The position numbers and the translations under genes are program-made. From contig CP036434.1 in the NCBI GenBank assembly GCA_007751475.1, positions 558,001-622,000 of the forward strand: 64,000 bases of DNA. The letters are read 5' to 3'. This DNA is from Saltatorellus ferox. Lineage in GTDB: Bacteria; Planctomycetota; UBA1135; GCA-002686595. The notes under the pieces are model-generated. The model did not search any database. It was not told where the DNA came from and saw only the letters and a program-made list of their open reading frames with translations. Positions 35,026-43,814 of this stretch are shown in pieces (position 1 is the stretch's first letter; each line of letters opens with the position of its first letter).

Positions 35026-35994
35026 ATGCTCCTCGACGCACTAGCTCTCCTCGCCGGTTTCTTCCTCCTCGCCAAGGGTGCCGATGCCCTCGTGGAGGGA
35101 GCGGGCACGATCGCGACGAAGCTCGGGATGGATCCCTGGGTGGTCGGACTCACCATCGTGGCGTGGGGGACCTCGCTGCCCGAGGTGGTGGTCTCCACGC
35201 TGGCGGCCCAGGAGGGCCGGCCCGGCGCCGCGCTCGGCAACGTCCTCGGTTCGAACGTGGCCAACGCGGGTCTGGTCCTCGGCGTCGTCGGCCTGATCCT
35301 GCCGCGGGCGCTCGTCGGCCGTCTCGCGCTGCGCGAGAGCCTGCCGCTGCTCGCCTCCATCGGCGTGCTCTGGTATGTGCTCCGTGACGATGTTCTCTCA
35401 CGAACCGAGGCGATCTCGCTCACGGTCCTCTTCCTCGCCTACACGTTCGAACTCATCTTCATGCGAGGTCGCGGTAAGCAGTCGCCGCCCGCCGTCATCG
35501 ACGCGAGCGAGCTGCACAAGCCGCACCCATGGCTCCGCGTTCTGGCGGGCTCCGCCGCGATCGCGTTCGGCGCCCAGTTCGTGCTCACCGGTGCGTTCGG
35601 AATCGCCGAGGTTCTCGGCCTGAAGGAAGGCTTCGTGGGTCTCGTGATCCTGGCCCTCGGAACCTCGTTGCCCGAACTCGCCGCTGGCATCGTCAGCGCC
35701 CGCCAGGGCAAGACCGAGATCGGCCTCGGCAACATCGTGGGCAGCAACGTCTTCAATACCCTCGCCGTGATAGGAATCGCGGGCATGGTGGCGCCGTTCG
35801 GCGTGCCGGGCGACGTCCAGGACGGGTGGCCCCTCGCCGCGCGAGAAGCCCTCAGCCGCGATCTCCCGGTCAATCTCGCCTTCGCGCTGTTCCTCGTGCT
35901 GGGTCCACCGCTCTTCCGCGGCCGAGCGGCCCGCCCGAGAGCCGCAGTGCTGCTCGCTGCCTGGGTCGGCTACGTGATCTGGATCGGCCTCTGA
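35026..35994 (+). CDS. Calcium/sodium (CaCA family) antiporter, YrbG-like
   Basis: The 322-residue polytopic protein has two inverted halves with the alpha-repeat signatures of the Ca2+:cation antiporter family. They are GTSLPEVVVS with GNVLGSNVANAGLVLG in the first half, and GTSLPELAAG with GNIVGSNVFNTLAVIG in the second. The acidic and polar ion-binding residues of both motifs are intact. The ATG at 35026 begins directly with the first helix (MLLDALALLAGFFLLAKGAD). It is divergent from the C26 hydrolase gene. Confidence 0.93.
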   Translation: MLLDALALLAGFFLLAKGADALVEGAGTIATKLGMDPWVVGLTIVAWGTSLPEVVVSTLAAQEGRPGAALGNVLGSNVANAGLVLGVVGLILPRALVGRLALRESLPLLASIGVLWYVLRDDVLSRTEAISLTVLFLAYTFELIFMRGRGKQSPPAVIDASELHKPHPWLRVLAGSAAIAFGAQFVLTGAFGIAEVLGLKEGFVGLVILALGTSLPELAAGIVSARQGKTEIGLGNIVGSNVFNTLAVIGIAGMVAPFGVPGDVQDGWPLAAREALSRDLPVNLAFALFLVLGPPLFRGRAARPRAAVLLAAWVGYVIWIGL

Positions 35995-36225
35995 GACTCT
36001 CCGCCATCGGCGATCAGCTGCCAGGCGCGGCGATCATCACCACCGGTGCTGAGCCCTATCGCCGTAGCGACGGGGTGGCCGTCGTCCCTGCGGCCTGGCT
36101 GACGTCTCGAGGATCCGAGCCCGACACGCTCTCTCCGAACTTCCGGACCTCCACATGAGAGGACTCTGAGTGGTCTCTGAGTGATCTCTGGGGCCTCCGC
36201 CGCCTCAGTCGATAAGCTCCTCCGC

Positions 36226-36987
36226 ATGCGAGTGCTCGTCGTCGAAGACTATGGCCCGATCCGGGGTGCCGTCGTGACGGCCCTCCGGGACGAGGGTTGG
36301 AACGTGGAACTGGCGGCGGACGGAACCGACGCGTTCACCCGGATCCAGGGCGAGACTCCGTATGACCTCGTCGTTCTGGACCTCATGATCCCCGGCATGG
36401 ACGGGCTGACGGTCCTGCGCTCGATGAGGGACAAGGGGATCGACTCGCACGTGCTGATCCTGACCGCGCGCGACGCGATCGAGTCGCGGGTTCAGGCCCT
36501 GGATCTGGGGGCGGACGACTACCTCACGAAGCCGTTTGCGATGGAGGAGCTGGTCGCCCGCTCGCGTGCGCTCCTGCGACGCCACTACGCGAAGAAGTCG
36601 CCCGTGATCCAGGTTGGGCCACTCAGCGTGCGGACCTCCGATCACCGCGTCACGCTCCACGACCAGCCCATCGAACTCACGGCGCGCGAGTACACCCTTC
36701 TCGAGTACATGATGTTCCGCGCAGGTGACCTGGTCCGTCGCGACGAGCTGCATACGGATCTGTACGGGGACGCGGACGGCACCGCGTCGAGCAATGTCGT
36801 GGACGTGTACGTGGGCTACCTGCGCAAGAAGCTGGAAGCCGACGGGACCCCGCGTCTTCTTCACACCCGGCGAGGGGAGGGGTACATCCTCGAGTTCCGC
36901 GAAGGCGGCGACTCCGGAGCCCAGAGTTTGGGGGCCCAGAATGCGGAGGCCCAAAATTCGGGAGCGAAGGGTCAGGAACTCGCTTGA
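36226..36987 (+). CDS. OmpR/PhoB family response regulator
   Basis: The 253-residue protein has a receiver domain with acidic pocket (VVEDYG), phospho-acceptor Asp52 in VVLDLMIPG, Thr80 in LILTARD and Lys102 in LTKPF. An OmpR-type winged helix follows (IELTAREYTLLEYMMFRAGD, VDVYVGYLRKKLEADG). The C-terminal tail is unusual: a 5-residue repeat GAQSL-GAQNA-EAQNS encoded by three 15-bp units at 36916-36960. The start ATG 36226 removes a spurious 15-residue extension. The stop overlaps the TTG start of the histidine kinase gene (TTGA), so the pair is coupled. Three 11-bp direct repeats (CTCTGAGTG core, 36164-36196) lie just upstream. Confidence 0.93.
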   Translation: MRVLVVEDYGPIRGAVVTALRDEGWNVELAADGTDAFTRIQGETPYDLVVLDLMIPGMDGLTVLRSMRDKGIDSHVLILTARDAIESRVQALDLGADDYLTKPFAMEELVARSRALLRRHYAKKSPVIQVGPLSVRTSDHRVTLHDQPIELTAREYTLLEYMMFRAGDLVRRDELHTDLYGDADGTASSNVVDVYVGYLRKKLEADGTPRLLHTRRGEGYILEFREGGDSGAQSLGAQNAEAQNSGAKGQELA

Positions 36988-38573
36988 AAGCGCAAGGGAG
37001 CATCCAGCGCTGGTTGACGATGATGGTGCTCGTCGCCGTGGCGCTCAGCGTCGGCATGGCCGGCCTCTTCGCGGCGCGGACGCTACGGGCGCGCATCGTC
37101 TCCGAAGCAGAGTCCTCGCTCGAGTCCGTGCTTCGCCTCGGCGCCACCCGCATGTGCGCGGAAGCGCGGCAGGTGAACCTCACGGATCGCGTCTTCTTCA
37201 GCGACCGGGAGCTCAGCGGCATGGACGAGTTCCTCTGGCTCGTCAAGGGCTCCCGGGGTGCTCCGGGCTCCCAGGGTTTTCAGGGCGCTCCGGGTTCTGC
37301 AGCTGACGCAGGCGTCGAGGAGCTGGCCCGGTCCGATGGATTTCCCTTCGACGGGCTCATCGCTCCGCTGGCGGACACCTCGTTTCCCGCGGAACCGATG
37401 GTCCGCTTCGTGGTCGGGCAAGATGCGGACGGACAGCCGTATCGGATGGCCATGCTCGCGATCACGCCGGCACTTGACCGGCCGCCAACCCGGTCCGAAG
37501 ATCGCAGCCCCGGCATGGGGCAGCGGCCCCAGCGCGGAGGCGACCGCGGTCGCCCCGGCGCAGGACCTGGACGAGGAGGTCCCGGTGGCCCGGGCGGCGG
37601 TCCGCGTTTCGCGCCGGACGAACACTTTCAGATCTACGTCGCCAGATCGATACGCGAAGAAAGAGCCATCCTGGAGAGTCTCCTTCGAACGCTCCTCGCG
37701 GCAGGGGCGGTCGCCGTGGGCCTTTCCGCGCTGATCGTTCCCTGGACCGTTCGGCGCGGCCTGCGTCCAGTGCGTGCGATCTCGAAGAAGATCAGCGACG
37801 TGGACGAAACGCGGCTCGATCGGGCCCTCGAGATCGACGCGATCCCGGTGGAACTCGCGCCGATCGTGCAGTCCTTCGAGGGCGTCCGCGAGCACCTCGC
37901 TGCCGCCTTCGCGCGCGAGGGCCGATTCACTTCGAACGCAGCCCACGAGCTGCGCACGCCGCTCGCGGGTCTGCGAGCGTCGATGGAGGTGGCGCTCCGC
38001 CGGCAACGGACCAGCGATCAGTACCGCGCGACCATCGACGAGTGCCTCCAGATCACCTGTTCGATGCAGGGCATGGTGGAGTCGCTGCTGCTGCTCGCCA
38101 AGGGCGGGCATCCATCACGCGGCGCCGAAGCCGTCGACGTCGAGGGGTGCCTACGGAGAGCATTCGCCGCGAGCGCGGGGGAACTTGCGGAGCAGCGGCT
38201 CACGGTCCAATGGGGCAACGTCACCGACCCGGTCGTGAGCTGCGTGGCCGCCCTGGCCGAGCGCGCCTTGAGCAATATCGTCGCGAACGCCGTGCAGTAT
38301 GCGGTCCCGGGTAGCGTCATCACGGTGGCGTTCGACGAGGCTCCAGATGAACTCGGTCTTCGCCTCGTCAACCGCTGCGAGGGACTGGCGCATGACACCG
38401 CAGAGCGCGCGTTCGAGCCGCTCTGGCGAGGCGATACCGTGCGTACGGACGCCAGCCTCCATGCGGGCCTCGGGCTCTCGATCGTCCAGCAGTGCGTCGA
38501 GGCGATCGGAGGTTCGGTTTCGGTATGCACCGAGTGCGACCGCTTCGAATTGAGCCTCTCGCTGCCTCGATAG
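36984..38573 (+). CDS. Sensor histidine kinase with collagen-like sensor segment
   Basis: The 529-residue protein has a membrane helix at about 12-32 and a periplasmic sensor domain (about 33-235). A second helix lies at ~237-255, followed by HAMP-like RPVRAISKKISDVDE, the H-box NAAHELRTPL (His321), N-box LSNIVANAVQYA, and G2 box HAGLGLSIVQQ. The G1 position reads NRCEGL, weaker than the usual DxGxG. The sensor domain contains six Gly-X-Y triplets (GSR GAP GSQ GFQ GAP GSA, 37248-37301) and later a Gly/Arg/Pro-rich run at about residues 176-208. The TTG start overlaps the regulator's TGA. With the regulator it forms a complete two-component system, signal unknown. Confidence 0.9.
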   Translation: MKAQGSIQRWLTMMVLVAVALSVGMAGLFAARTLRARIVSEAESSLESVLRLGATRMCAEARQVNLTDRVFFSDRELSGMDEFLWLVKGSRGAPGSQGFQGAPGSAADAGVEELARSDGFPFDGLIAPLADTSFPAEPMVRFVVGQDADGQPYRMAMLAITPALDRPPTRSEDRSPGMGQRPQRGGDRGRPGAGPGRGGPGGPGGGPRFAPDEHFQIYVARSIREERAILESLLRTLLAAGAVAVGLSALIVPWTVRRGLRPVRAISKKISDVDETRLDRALEIDAIPVELAPIVQSFEGVREHLAAAFAREGRFTSNAAHELRTPLAGLRASMEVALRRQRTSDQYRATIDECLQITCSMQGMVESLLLLAKGGHPSRGAEAVDVEGCLRRAFAASAGELAEQRLTVQWGNVTDPVVSCVAALAERALSNIVANAVQYAVPGSVITVAFDEAPDELGLRLVNRCEGLAHDTAERAFEPLWRGDTVRTDASLHAGLGLSIVQQCVEAIGGSVSVCTECDRFELSLSLPR

Positions 38574-38611
38574 CGCCCGGTTCTCGCGTGATTGCGTACG
38601 CTGGGACGATC

Positions 38612-39736
38612 ATGGCATTCCAAGGTGCGCCTCTTCGTTCCGTCTTCGGCCTGGCTTCCGTGCTCGGGCTCGCCTTGTTCGCGACGTCGAGCGTCGGTAC
38701 GGCCGTGGTGGCTTCCGGTCCACCGGGCGGCCCGCGAGGGACACCGGTGCGCGTGATGATCGATCCTGGGCATGGCGGAGCCGCGCCCGGCGCTGCCGCC
38801 AACGGGATCGTCGAGAAGGACATCAATCTGACGGTCGCTCTCCGCCTCCGCGAACTGCTCGAACTCGACACGCTCGACACCTCGGGCGGCGGCGAGTGGG
38901 ACGTTCGCATGACGCGGGAGACCGACGTCACGGTGTCGTTGACGGAGCGTTCCACGATGGCGAACGCGTGGCCAGCGGACCGCTTCCTTTCGATCCACCA
39001 CAACGGCTTCACGGATCCTGCGGCGGACGGGACGATCACGTTCTCGTTCGCGAACGGGACCACGAGCGCGGCGCTGAGGGACGTGATCCACCAGGAGATC
39101 GTCGCGGCGCTCGGCCTCGACGATCGTGGCACGGCAGCCGCCAACTTCCACGTGCTGCGCGAGACGACGATGCCCGCGGTGCTCACCGAAGCCGGCTTCC
39201 TGACGAGCCCGAGCGACGCCGCGATCTTGATGATGCCCGCCTCGATCGAGGCCCAGGCCCGGGCCGAGATGTACGGCCTCCAGCGTCATTACGGCCACGC
39301 TCCCTACCTTCCGACGGACGGCCCCACGACCTACTGCACGGCGAAGGTCGCGTCCCCGGGCTGCGTTCCGTCGATCGGTTCGACCGGAACGGCCTCGCTG
39401 TCTTCCAGCGACCTGGTCGTCTACTGCACGGACGTGGTCAGCGAGCAGTTCGGCCTCTTGATCTGGGGGCGAGCCGAGCTGAACCTGCCGCTCAACGGCG
39501 GCACGCTCTGCGTTGGCAACGGCCTGCGGCGAACGCCGGTTCAGTTCTCGTATGGCCTCGGCGGTGGAAACTGCTCGGGGCGCCTGGAGCTGGCGATGGA
39601 CAGCGCGTTCCTGAACTCGAGCGGCATGCTCGCGGGCGAGGATATCTTCTGTCAGTGGTGGTTCCGAGATCCCGCGCTCTACCCGAACCCGCCGGTCGGG
39701 TTGTCGGACGGTCTGCGGTTCCGCGTCGTCCCCTGA
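38612..39736 (+). CDS. N-acetylmuramoyl-L-alanine amidase (Amidase_3) with C-terminal FQxWxRD-type module
   Basis: The 374-residue secreted protein has a signal peptide and then an Amidase_3 catalytic domain (about 46-265). Its zinc-site pattern is complete: DPGHGG (His54), Glu68 in GIVEKDINL, SIHHNG (His129) and LTEAGF (Glu193). Such enzymes cleave the bond between N-acetylmuramic acid and the stem peptide. The remaining ~110 residues are the shared C-terminal module in a diverged form (YCTAKVASPGC, TLCVGNGLRR, IFCQWWFRDPA, GLRFRVVP). This is the only enzyme of the five carrying it. The start is the ATG at 38612, 39 bases after the histidine kinase stop. Confidence 0.88.
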   Translation: MAFQGAPLRSVFGLASVLGLALFATSSVGTAVVASGPPGGPRGTPVRVMIDPGHGGAAPGAAANGIVEKDINLTVALRLRELLELDTLDTSGGGEWDVRMTRETDVTVSLTERSTMANAWPADRFLSIHHNGFTDPAADGTITFSFANGTTSAALRDVIHQEIVAALGLDDRGTAAANFHVLRETTMPAVLTEAGFLTSPSDAAILMMPASIEAQARAEMYGLQRHYGHAPYLPTDGPTTYCTAKVASPGCVPSIGSTGTASLSSSDLVVYCTDVVSEQFGLLIWGRAELNLPLNGGTLCVGNGLRRTPVQFSYGLGGGNCSGRLELAMDSAFLNSSGMLAGEDIFCQWWFRDPALYPNPPVGLSDGLRFRVVP

Positions 39737-39802
39737 CGGCTGGCAGTGGGGCCCCTTGCCGCCCCGCGCGCCAGCTTCGATCCCATGGGGTATCGTGGCG
39801 CC

Positions 39803-41083
39803 ATGAATCACGGACTCCCGAAGCTCGATCGACGACAGCTCCTGGCGGCAGGGGCGGCCCTGGCAGCCGCGCCGCTCTCCTACTCGTTGCCTGTCCGCGG
39901 ACAGCGCGCCCCTTCCGACCCGGTGCGCCTTGGCGTCATCGGGTACGGGATCCGCGGGCGCAACCTGCTCAAGTCATCCTTCCTTCCGAACGACGGTTTC
40001 CGGGTCACCGCGGTCTGCGACGTGGATGAGACGCGGCGACTCGTTGGGAAGGCCCTCGTGGACGAGCGCTACGGGGACGATGCGTGCGCGGTGGAGAGCG
40101 AGCACGGTGCGCTGATCGCGCGCGACGACGTCGACGCGGTGGTCATCGCGACGCCGGATCACTGGCACACCCATCAGATTCTCGATGCTTGCGCGGCCGG
40201 AAAGGATGCGTACTGCGAAAAGCCCCTGACGCTCACGCTCCGCGAGTCCCAGATCGTCATCGATGCGGTCCGGAAGGCCGGCATCGTGTTCCAGACGGGA
40301 AGCCAGCAGCGCAGCGAGTACGAGCACCGTTTCGTGAAGGCGGCGGAGGCCGTGCGGGCCGGACGGATCGGCCGCGTGCTCAGCGTGCACGTCGGGGTGG
40401 GGGATGCGCCGGTCCCCTGCGACCTGCCGACGGAGGAGATGGAGCCAGGGCTCGACTGGGATCGCTGGCTAGGGCCGGCTCCGATGCGCGGCTACAACGA
40501 GATCCTGAGCCCCCGCGGCCTCCACGGTCACTATCCGCTCTGGCGGAAGTATCGCGAGTACGCGGGCGGAGGGCTCGCGGACATGGGCGCCCACCATTTC
40601 GATATCGCGCAGTGGGCGCTAGAGATGGACGACTCGGGCCCGGTGAAGGTCGTTCCGCCCCGGGATCCTTCGTCCAAGCGCGGCGCGACGCTCGTCTACG
40701 CGAACGGTGTCCGGCTGATCCACGGTGGACCGCACGGCGCGACGTTCATCGGCGAGGACGGGATGATCGCGGTCGATCGCGGGCGGATCTCCAGCATCCC
40801 GGGGGACATTCTGGAGTGGGAGCCCGAGTCCGAGGCGGATCGCCTTCCGCGCAACACGGGGCACGCGGCGAACTGGCTGGACAGGATCCGCGACCGCGGC
40901 GTGCCGATCTGCTCCGCCGAGGTCGGGGCCCGAAGCGCCGCGATCTGCCACCTCATGAACATCGCCTACATCCATCGGCAGGAACTCGACTGGGATCCGG
41001 TGAACTGGCGCTTCGAAGGGAACGACGAGGCCAACGCGTGGCTCGACTACGAGCGACGCGAGGGCTACGGCCTGCCGGGCTAA
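39803..41083 (+). CDS. Gfo/Idh/MocA family oxidoreductase with Tat signal
   Basis: The 426-residue protein begins with a twin-arginine signal (KLDRRQLLAAGAALAAAPLS), so it is exported folded. The Rossmann fold follows (VRLGVIGYGIRGRNLL), with VVIATPDHWHTHQIL and the EKP motif in YCEKPLTLTL. The C-terminal substrate domain includes GGGLADMGAHHFDIAQWAL with the conserved Asp and His. Planctomycetota carry many such exported oxidoreductases, thought to act on sugars. The substrate cannot be assigned. The ATG at 39803 is chosen because it leaves a compact Tat signal. Confidence 0.9.
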   Translation: MNHGLPKLDRRQLLAAGAALAAAPLSYSLPVRGQRAPSDPVRLGVIGYGIRGRNLLKSSFLPNDGFRVTAVCDVDETRRLVGKALVDERYGDDACAVESEHGALIARDDVDAVVIATPDHWHTHQILDACAAGKDAYCEKPLTLTLRESQIVIDAVRKAGIVFQTGSQQRSEYEHRFVKAAEAVRAGRIGRVLSVHVGVGDAPVPCDLPTEEMEPGLDWDRWLGPAPMRGYNEILSPRGLHGHYPLWRKYREYAGGGLADMGAHHFDIAQWALEMDDSGPVKVVPPRDPSSKRGATLVYANGVRLIHGGPHGATFIGEDGMIAVDRGRISSIPGDILEWEPESEADRLPRNTGHAANWLDRIRDRGVPICSAEVGARSAAICHLMNIAYIHRQELDWDPVNWRFEGNDEANAWLDYERREGYGLPG

Positions 41084-41097
41084 AGGTCCGCTGACGT

Positions 41098-42336
41098 TCA
41101 GCTGGCGGCGGCCGCGACCACCTCGGCATCCGACAGGTTGTGCTTCGAGCGCTTCGCGACTTCCAGAACGCGCTGGATCCTCTCGTCCGTCGCCTCCACT
41201 CCGTTCTTCTCCAGCACCCAGGAGACGTTCGACTTCCCGCTCATCGGGCCGACCAGGATCTTCTGCTCCAGGCCGAACATGCCCGCGGGCACGCCCGAGT
41301 AGACGCGGTCCGCCAGCCAGGCGTCACCCTTCCTGAAGGCCTTGACGACAGCGGCCGCGTGGACCCCCGTCGCCGTTTCGAACGCGTCGCTCCCGAACAC
41401 CGGGTAGTTGTCGGGGAAGGGGATGCCGATCGCGTCCGAGGCCTTCTGGACGTAGGTGCCCAGCGCCGTCAGATCGCGGTCGATCCAGTGCGTCAGCGCG
41501 AGGTTCACGATGAGCAGGTCCATCTCGGTGTTGCCAGCGCGTTCGCCGATGCCGAGGGCCGTGCCATGGATCCGCGTGGCGCCCGCTTCTATCGCGACGA
41601 GCGCGTTGATGAGACCGAGGCCACGGTCGCGGTGGCCGTGCCAGTCGATGCCGACGTCGACGCCTTTCTCCTCGGCGATGCCCTTGACGAAGCGGATGAG
41701 CTTCCGTACGCCCGTGGGCGAGGCGTGCCCGCACGTATCGCAGATGCAGAGCCGGGTCGCCCCCGCGTCGATCGCGGCTCCATAGAGAGCCCGCAGCGTC
41801 TCTGGGTTGGCGCGCGTCGTGTCCTCGGTCACGAACATGACCGGCATCTCCTCCTTGACGGCGAAGGCGACGGCCTCGCTGGAGAGCTGGACCATCTTCT
41901 CGACCTCCCAGTTCTCCGTGTAGAAGCGGATGGGGCTCGATCCGATGAAGGCGCAGATCTCGACCGGGGCGCCGACCTTCTGCTGGATCTCGGCCGCCGG
42001 CTCGATGTCGCCGATCATGGTCCGGCACGCGACGTTCGGCGTGATGCTGAGGCCCCTCATCTCGGTCGCCAGGCCCAGGATGTGGTCCCGGGCACGCTCG
42101 CCGGCGCCCGGCAGCCCGATGTTGGCCGTGTTGATGCCAAGCTGGTCCATCAGGTGGACCAGCTCGATCTTGGTCCCGAGGTCAGGGTCCAGGGCGCTGG
42201 GGCTCTGAAGGCCGTCCCGGAGGGTCTCGTCGTTCAGCTGGATCTCGGACGTCCACCCCGTCGACTCCTCGTTCCAGTCGTGGATGAGCCCTTCGCGCTC
42301 AGCCGTCACGTCACTGTTCCCGTTCACTTGTGTCAT
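41098..42336 (-). CDS. 2-Isopropylmalate synthase / homocitrate synthase family (LeuA-like, HMGL domain)
   Basis: The 412-residue protein has the HMGL-like TIM-barrel motifs. These are LNDETLRDGLQSP (catalytic Arg-Asp and Gln), LCICDTCGHASPTG, and the metal ligands in DWHGHRDRGLGLINAL with GERAGNTEMD. The C-terminal part (GVHAAAVVKAFRKG, LVGPMSGKSNVSW) fits homocitrate or isopropylmalate synthases. The regulatory LeuA dimer domain is absent, which favours the short LeuA2, homocitrate or citramalate groups; the acceptor keto acid is undecided. The start ATG at 42336 sits behind a purine-rich GAGGCGAAGAAC stretch. It is convergent with the oxidoreductase, with 14 bases between. Confidence 0.85.
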   Translation of the reverse strand: MTQVNGNSDVTAEREGLIHDWNEESTGWTSEIQLNDETLRDGLQSPSALDPDLGTKIELVHLMDQLGINTANIGLPGAGERARDHILGLATEMRGLSITPNVACRTMIGDIEPAAEIQQKVGAPVEICAFIGSSPIRFYTENWEVEKMVQLSSEAVAFAVKEEMPVMFVTEDTTRANPETLRALYGAAIDAGATRLCICDTCGHASPTGVRKLIRFVKGIAEEKGVDVGIDWHGHRDRGLGLINALVAIEAGATRIHGTALGIGERAGNTEMDLLIVNLALTHWIDRDLTALGTYVQKASDAIGIPFPDNYPVFGSDAFETATGVHAAAVVKAFRKGDAWLADRVYSGVPAGMFGLEQKILVGPMSGKSNVSWVLEKNGVEATDERIQRVLEVAKRSKHNLSDAEVVAAAAS

Positions 42337-42431
42337 GTTCTTCGCCTCGCTCTCGGGGAGTATCCCCATTGCGCGCTATCAACGCTCACGCCGTTCACTA
42401 TCTTAGCCCCGAGCCCCGTCGAGTACCCGCC

Positions 42432-43814
42432 ATGACCGCCCCTGATTCGAGCCTGGAAGCGGCAGAAGCCACATTCCGTGAAGTCCTGGGCGAATCCCTC
42501 GCCCGGGCGGCCGTTCTACTGGCGGACGTTCACCCGGCGGACGCGACGGAATGGCTCCGCGACACGGACGAGGAGGACCGCCATCGGGTCTTCGGCGCCC
42601 TTTCGGCCGAGATCCAGGCCGGGATCCTCGAGTACGCGGACGAGAGCTTCACCCAGGACCTCGTCGCGCGTCTTGATGCGAGGCATCTCCGGGCGGTGCT
42701 GGAGCAGCTCCCTTCGGACGAGGCCGCGGACGTGCTCATCGAGGCCGACGACCGCGTGGCCAACGACGCCCTCGACCGGATGGCGCCCGAGATGGCCCAG
42801 GAGCTCCGCGACCTTCTGCGCTACCAGCCCGACTCCGCAGGCGGCGTCATGGCGACCGAGTTTGTCGACGCGTCCGTTGGCCAGCGGATCGGCGACGTCG
42901 TCAAGGAGGTTCGCAAGGAGGGGGAGGACGCGGAGGCCGATCTCGGCGTCTTCGTCCTCGACGACGCGGGCCGCCCCATCGGATTCCTCTCCGACCGGGC
43001 GCTCCTGACCCACTCGATTCACACGCCCGTGGACGAGGTGATGGTCGAGCCCTTCGTGATCTCGGTGCTGGACGACCAGGAGATCGCGGCGCAGACGATC
43101 GCCAAGTATGGCCTCGATTCGCTGGCCGTCGTGGACGCCGACGGCGCGATGCTGGGCGTGATCTCCGCCGAGGACGCGGCGGACATTCTCGAGGACGAGG
43201 TCAGCGAGGACTTCGCGCGCCTCACGGGCACCGGCTCCGAGGGCCAGCAAACGCGCCTTCCGATCCTCGTTCGCGTCCGCCAGCGGATGCCGCTCATGGG
43301 CCTCACCGTCGCCGGCGGCCTCCTCAGCGCCAAGGTCCTGGCGCTCGCGCTCGGGTCCGCCTCCGCCCATGGTTCCGGCGCGCCCGCGACCGGCGAGGCG
43401 ATCCTCCGCTACATCCCGCTCATCGTCGGACTCGCGGGCAACGTCGGCATCCAGTCCTCGACGATCTTCGTGCGCGGCTTCGCAACGGGCGAGGTCGACC
43501 CCGATCGCGAGTGGAGCGTCTTTCGCACGGAATGGTGCGTCGGCGCGATCATCGGATTTCTCTGCGGAACCGCGACGTGGCTCACCGCGAGCTTCCTGGA
43601 AGCGGCCACGTCCCCGGGGCTCGGCGTCGCCGTCGGCATCGCCGTGATGACGGCGATCGCATGGGCCGCGTTCCTCGGCGGGGTCGTCCCGATCGCGTGC
43701 AGGCGCATGGGGATCGACCCGGCGATCGTGGCGGGCCCGTTCTTGATCGCGCTCTCGGATCTCTCCGGATCGGTCATCTACATCCTCGTTGCTCGCGCGA
43801 TCGCGCTGCCCTGA
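42432..43814 (+). CDS. mgtE: Magnesium transporter MgtE
   Basis: The 460-residue protein has the full MgtE order. A superhelical N-domain comes first (LLADVHPADATEWLRDTDEE, LEQLPSDEAADVLIEAD), then YQPDSAGGVMATEF, two CBS domains (LGVFVLDDAGRPIGFLSD, LDSLAVVDADGAMLGVIS) and a plug helix. Five membrane helices follow, with PLIVGLAGNVGIQSSTIFVR and the last segment containing ALSDLSGSVIYI. The N and CBS domains sense Mg2+ and gate the channel. The stop shares one base with the ATG of the signal peptidase gene (TGATG), so the two are translationally coupled. Confidence 0.95.
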   Translation: MTAPDSSLEAAEATFREVLGESLARAAVLLADVHPADATEWLRDTDEEDRHRVFGALSAEIQAGILEYADESFTQDLVARLDARHLRAVLEQLPSDEAADVLIEADDRVANDALDRMAPEMAQELRDLLRYQPDSAGGVMATEFVDASVGQRIGDVVKEVRKEGEDAEADLGVFVLDDAGRPIGFLSDRALLTHSIHTPVDEVMVEPFVISVLDDQEIAAQTIAKYGLDSLAVVDADGAMLGVISAEDAADILEDEVSEDFARLTGTGSEGQQTRLPILVRVRQRMPLMGLTVAGGLLSAKVLALALGSASAHGSGAPATGEAILRYIPLIVGLAGNVGIQSSTIFVRGFATGEVDPDREWSVFRTEWCVGAIIGFLCGTATWLTASFLEAATSPGLGVAVGIAVMTAIAWAAFLGGVVPIACRRMGIDPAIVAGPFLIALSDLSGSVIYILVARAIALP

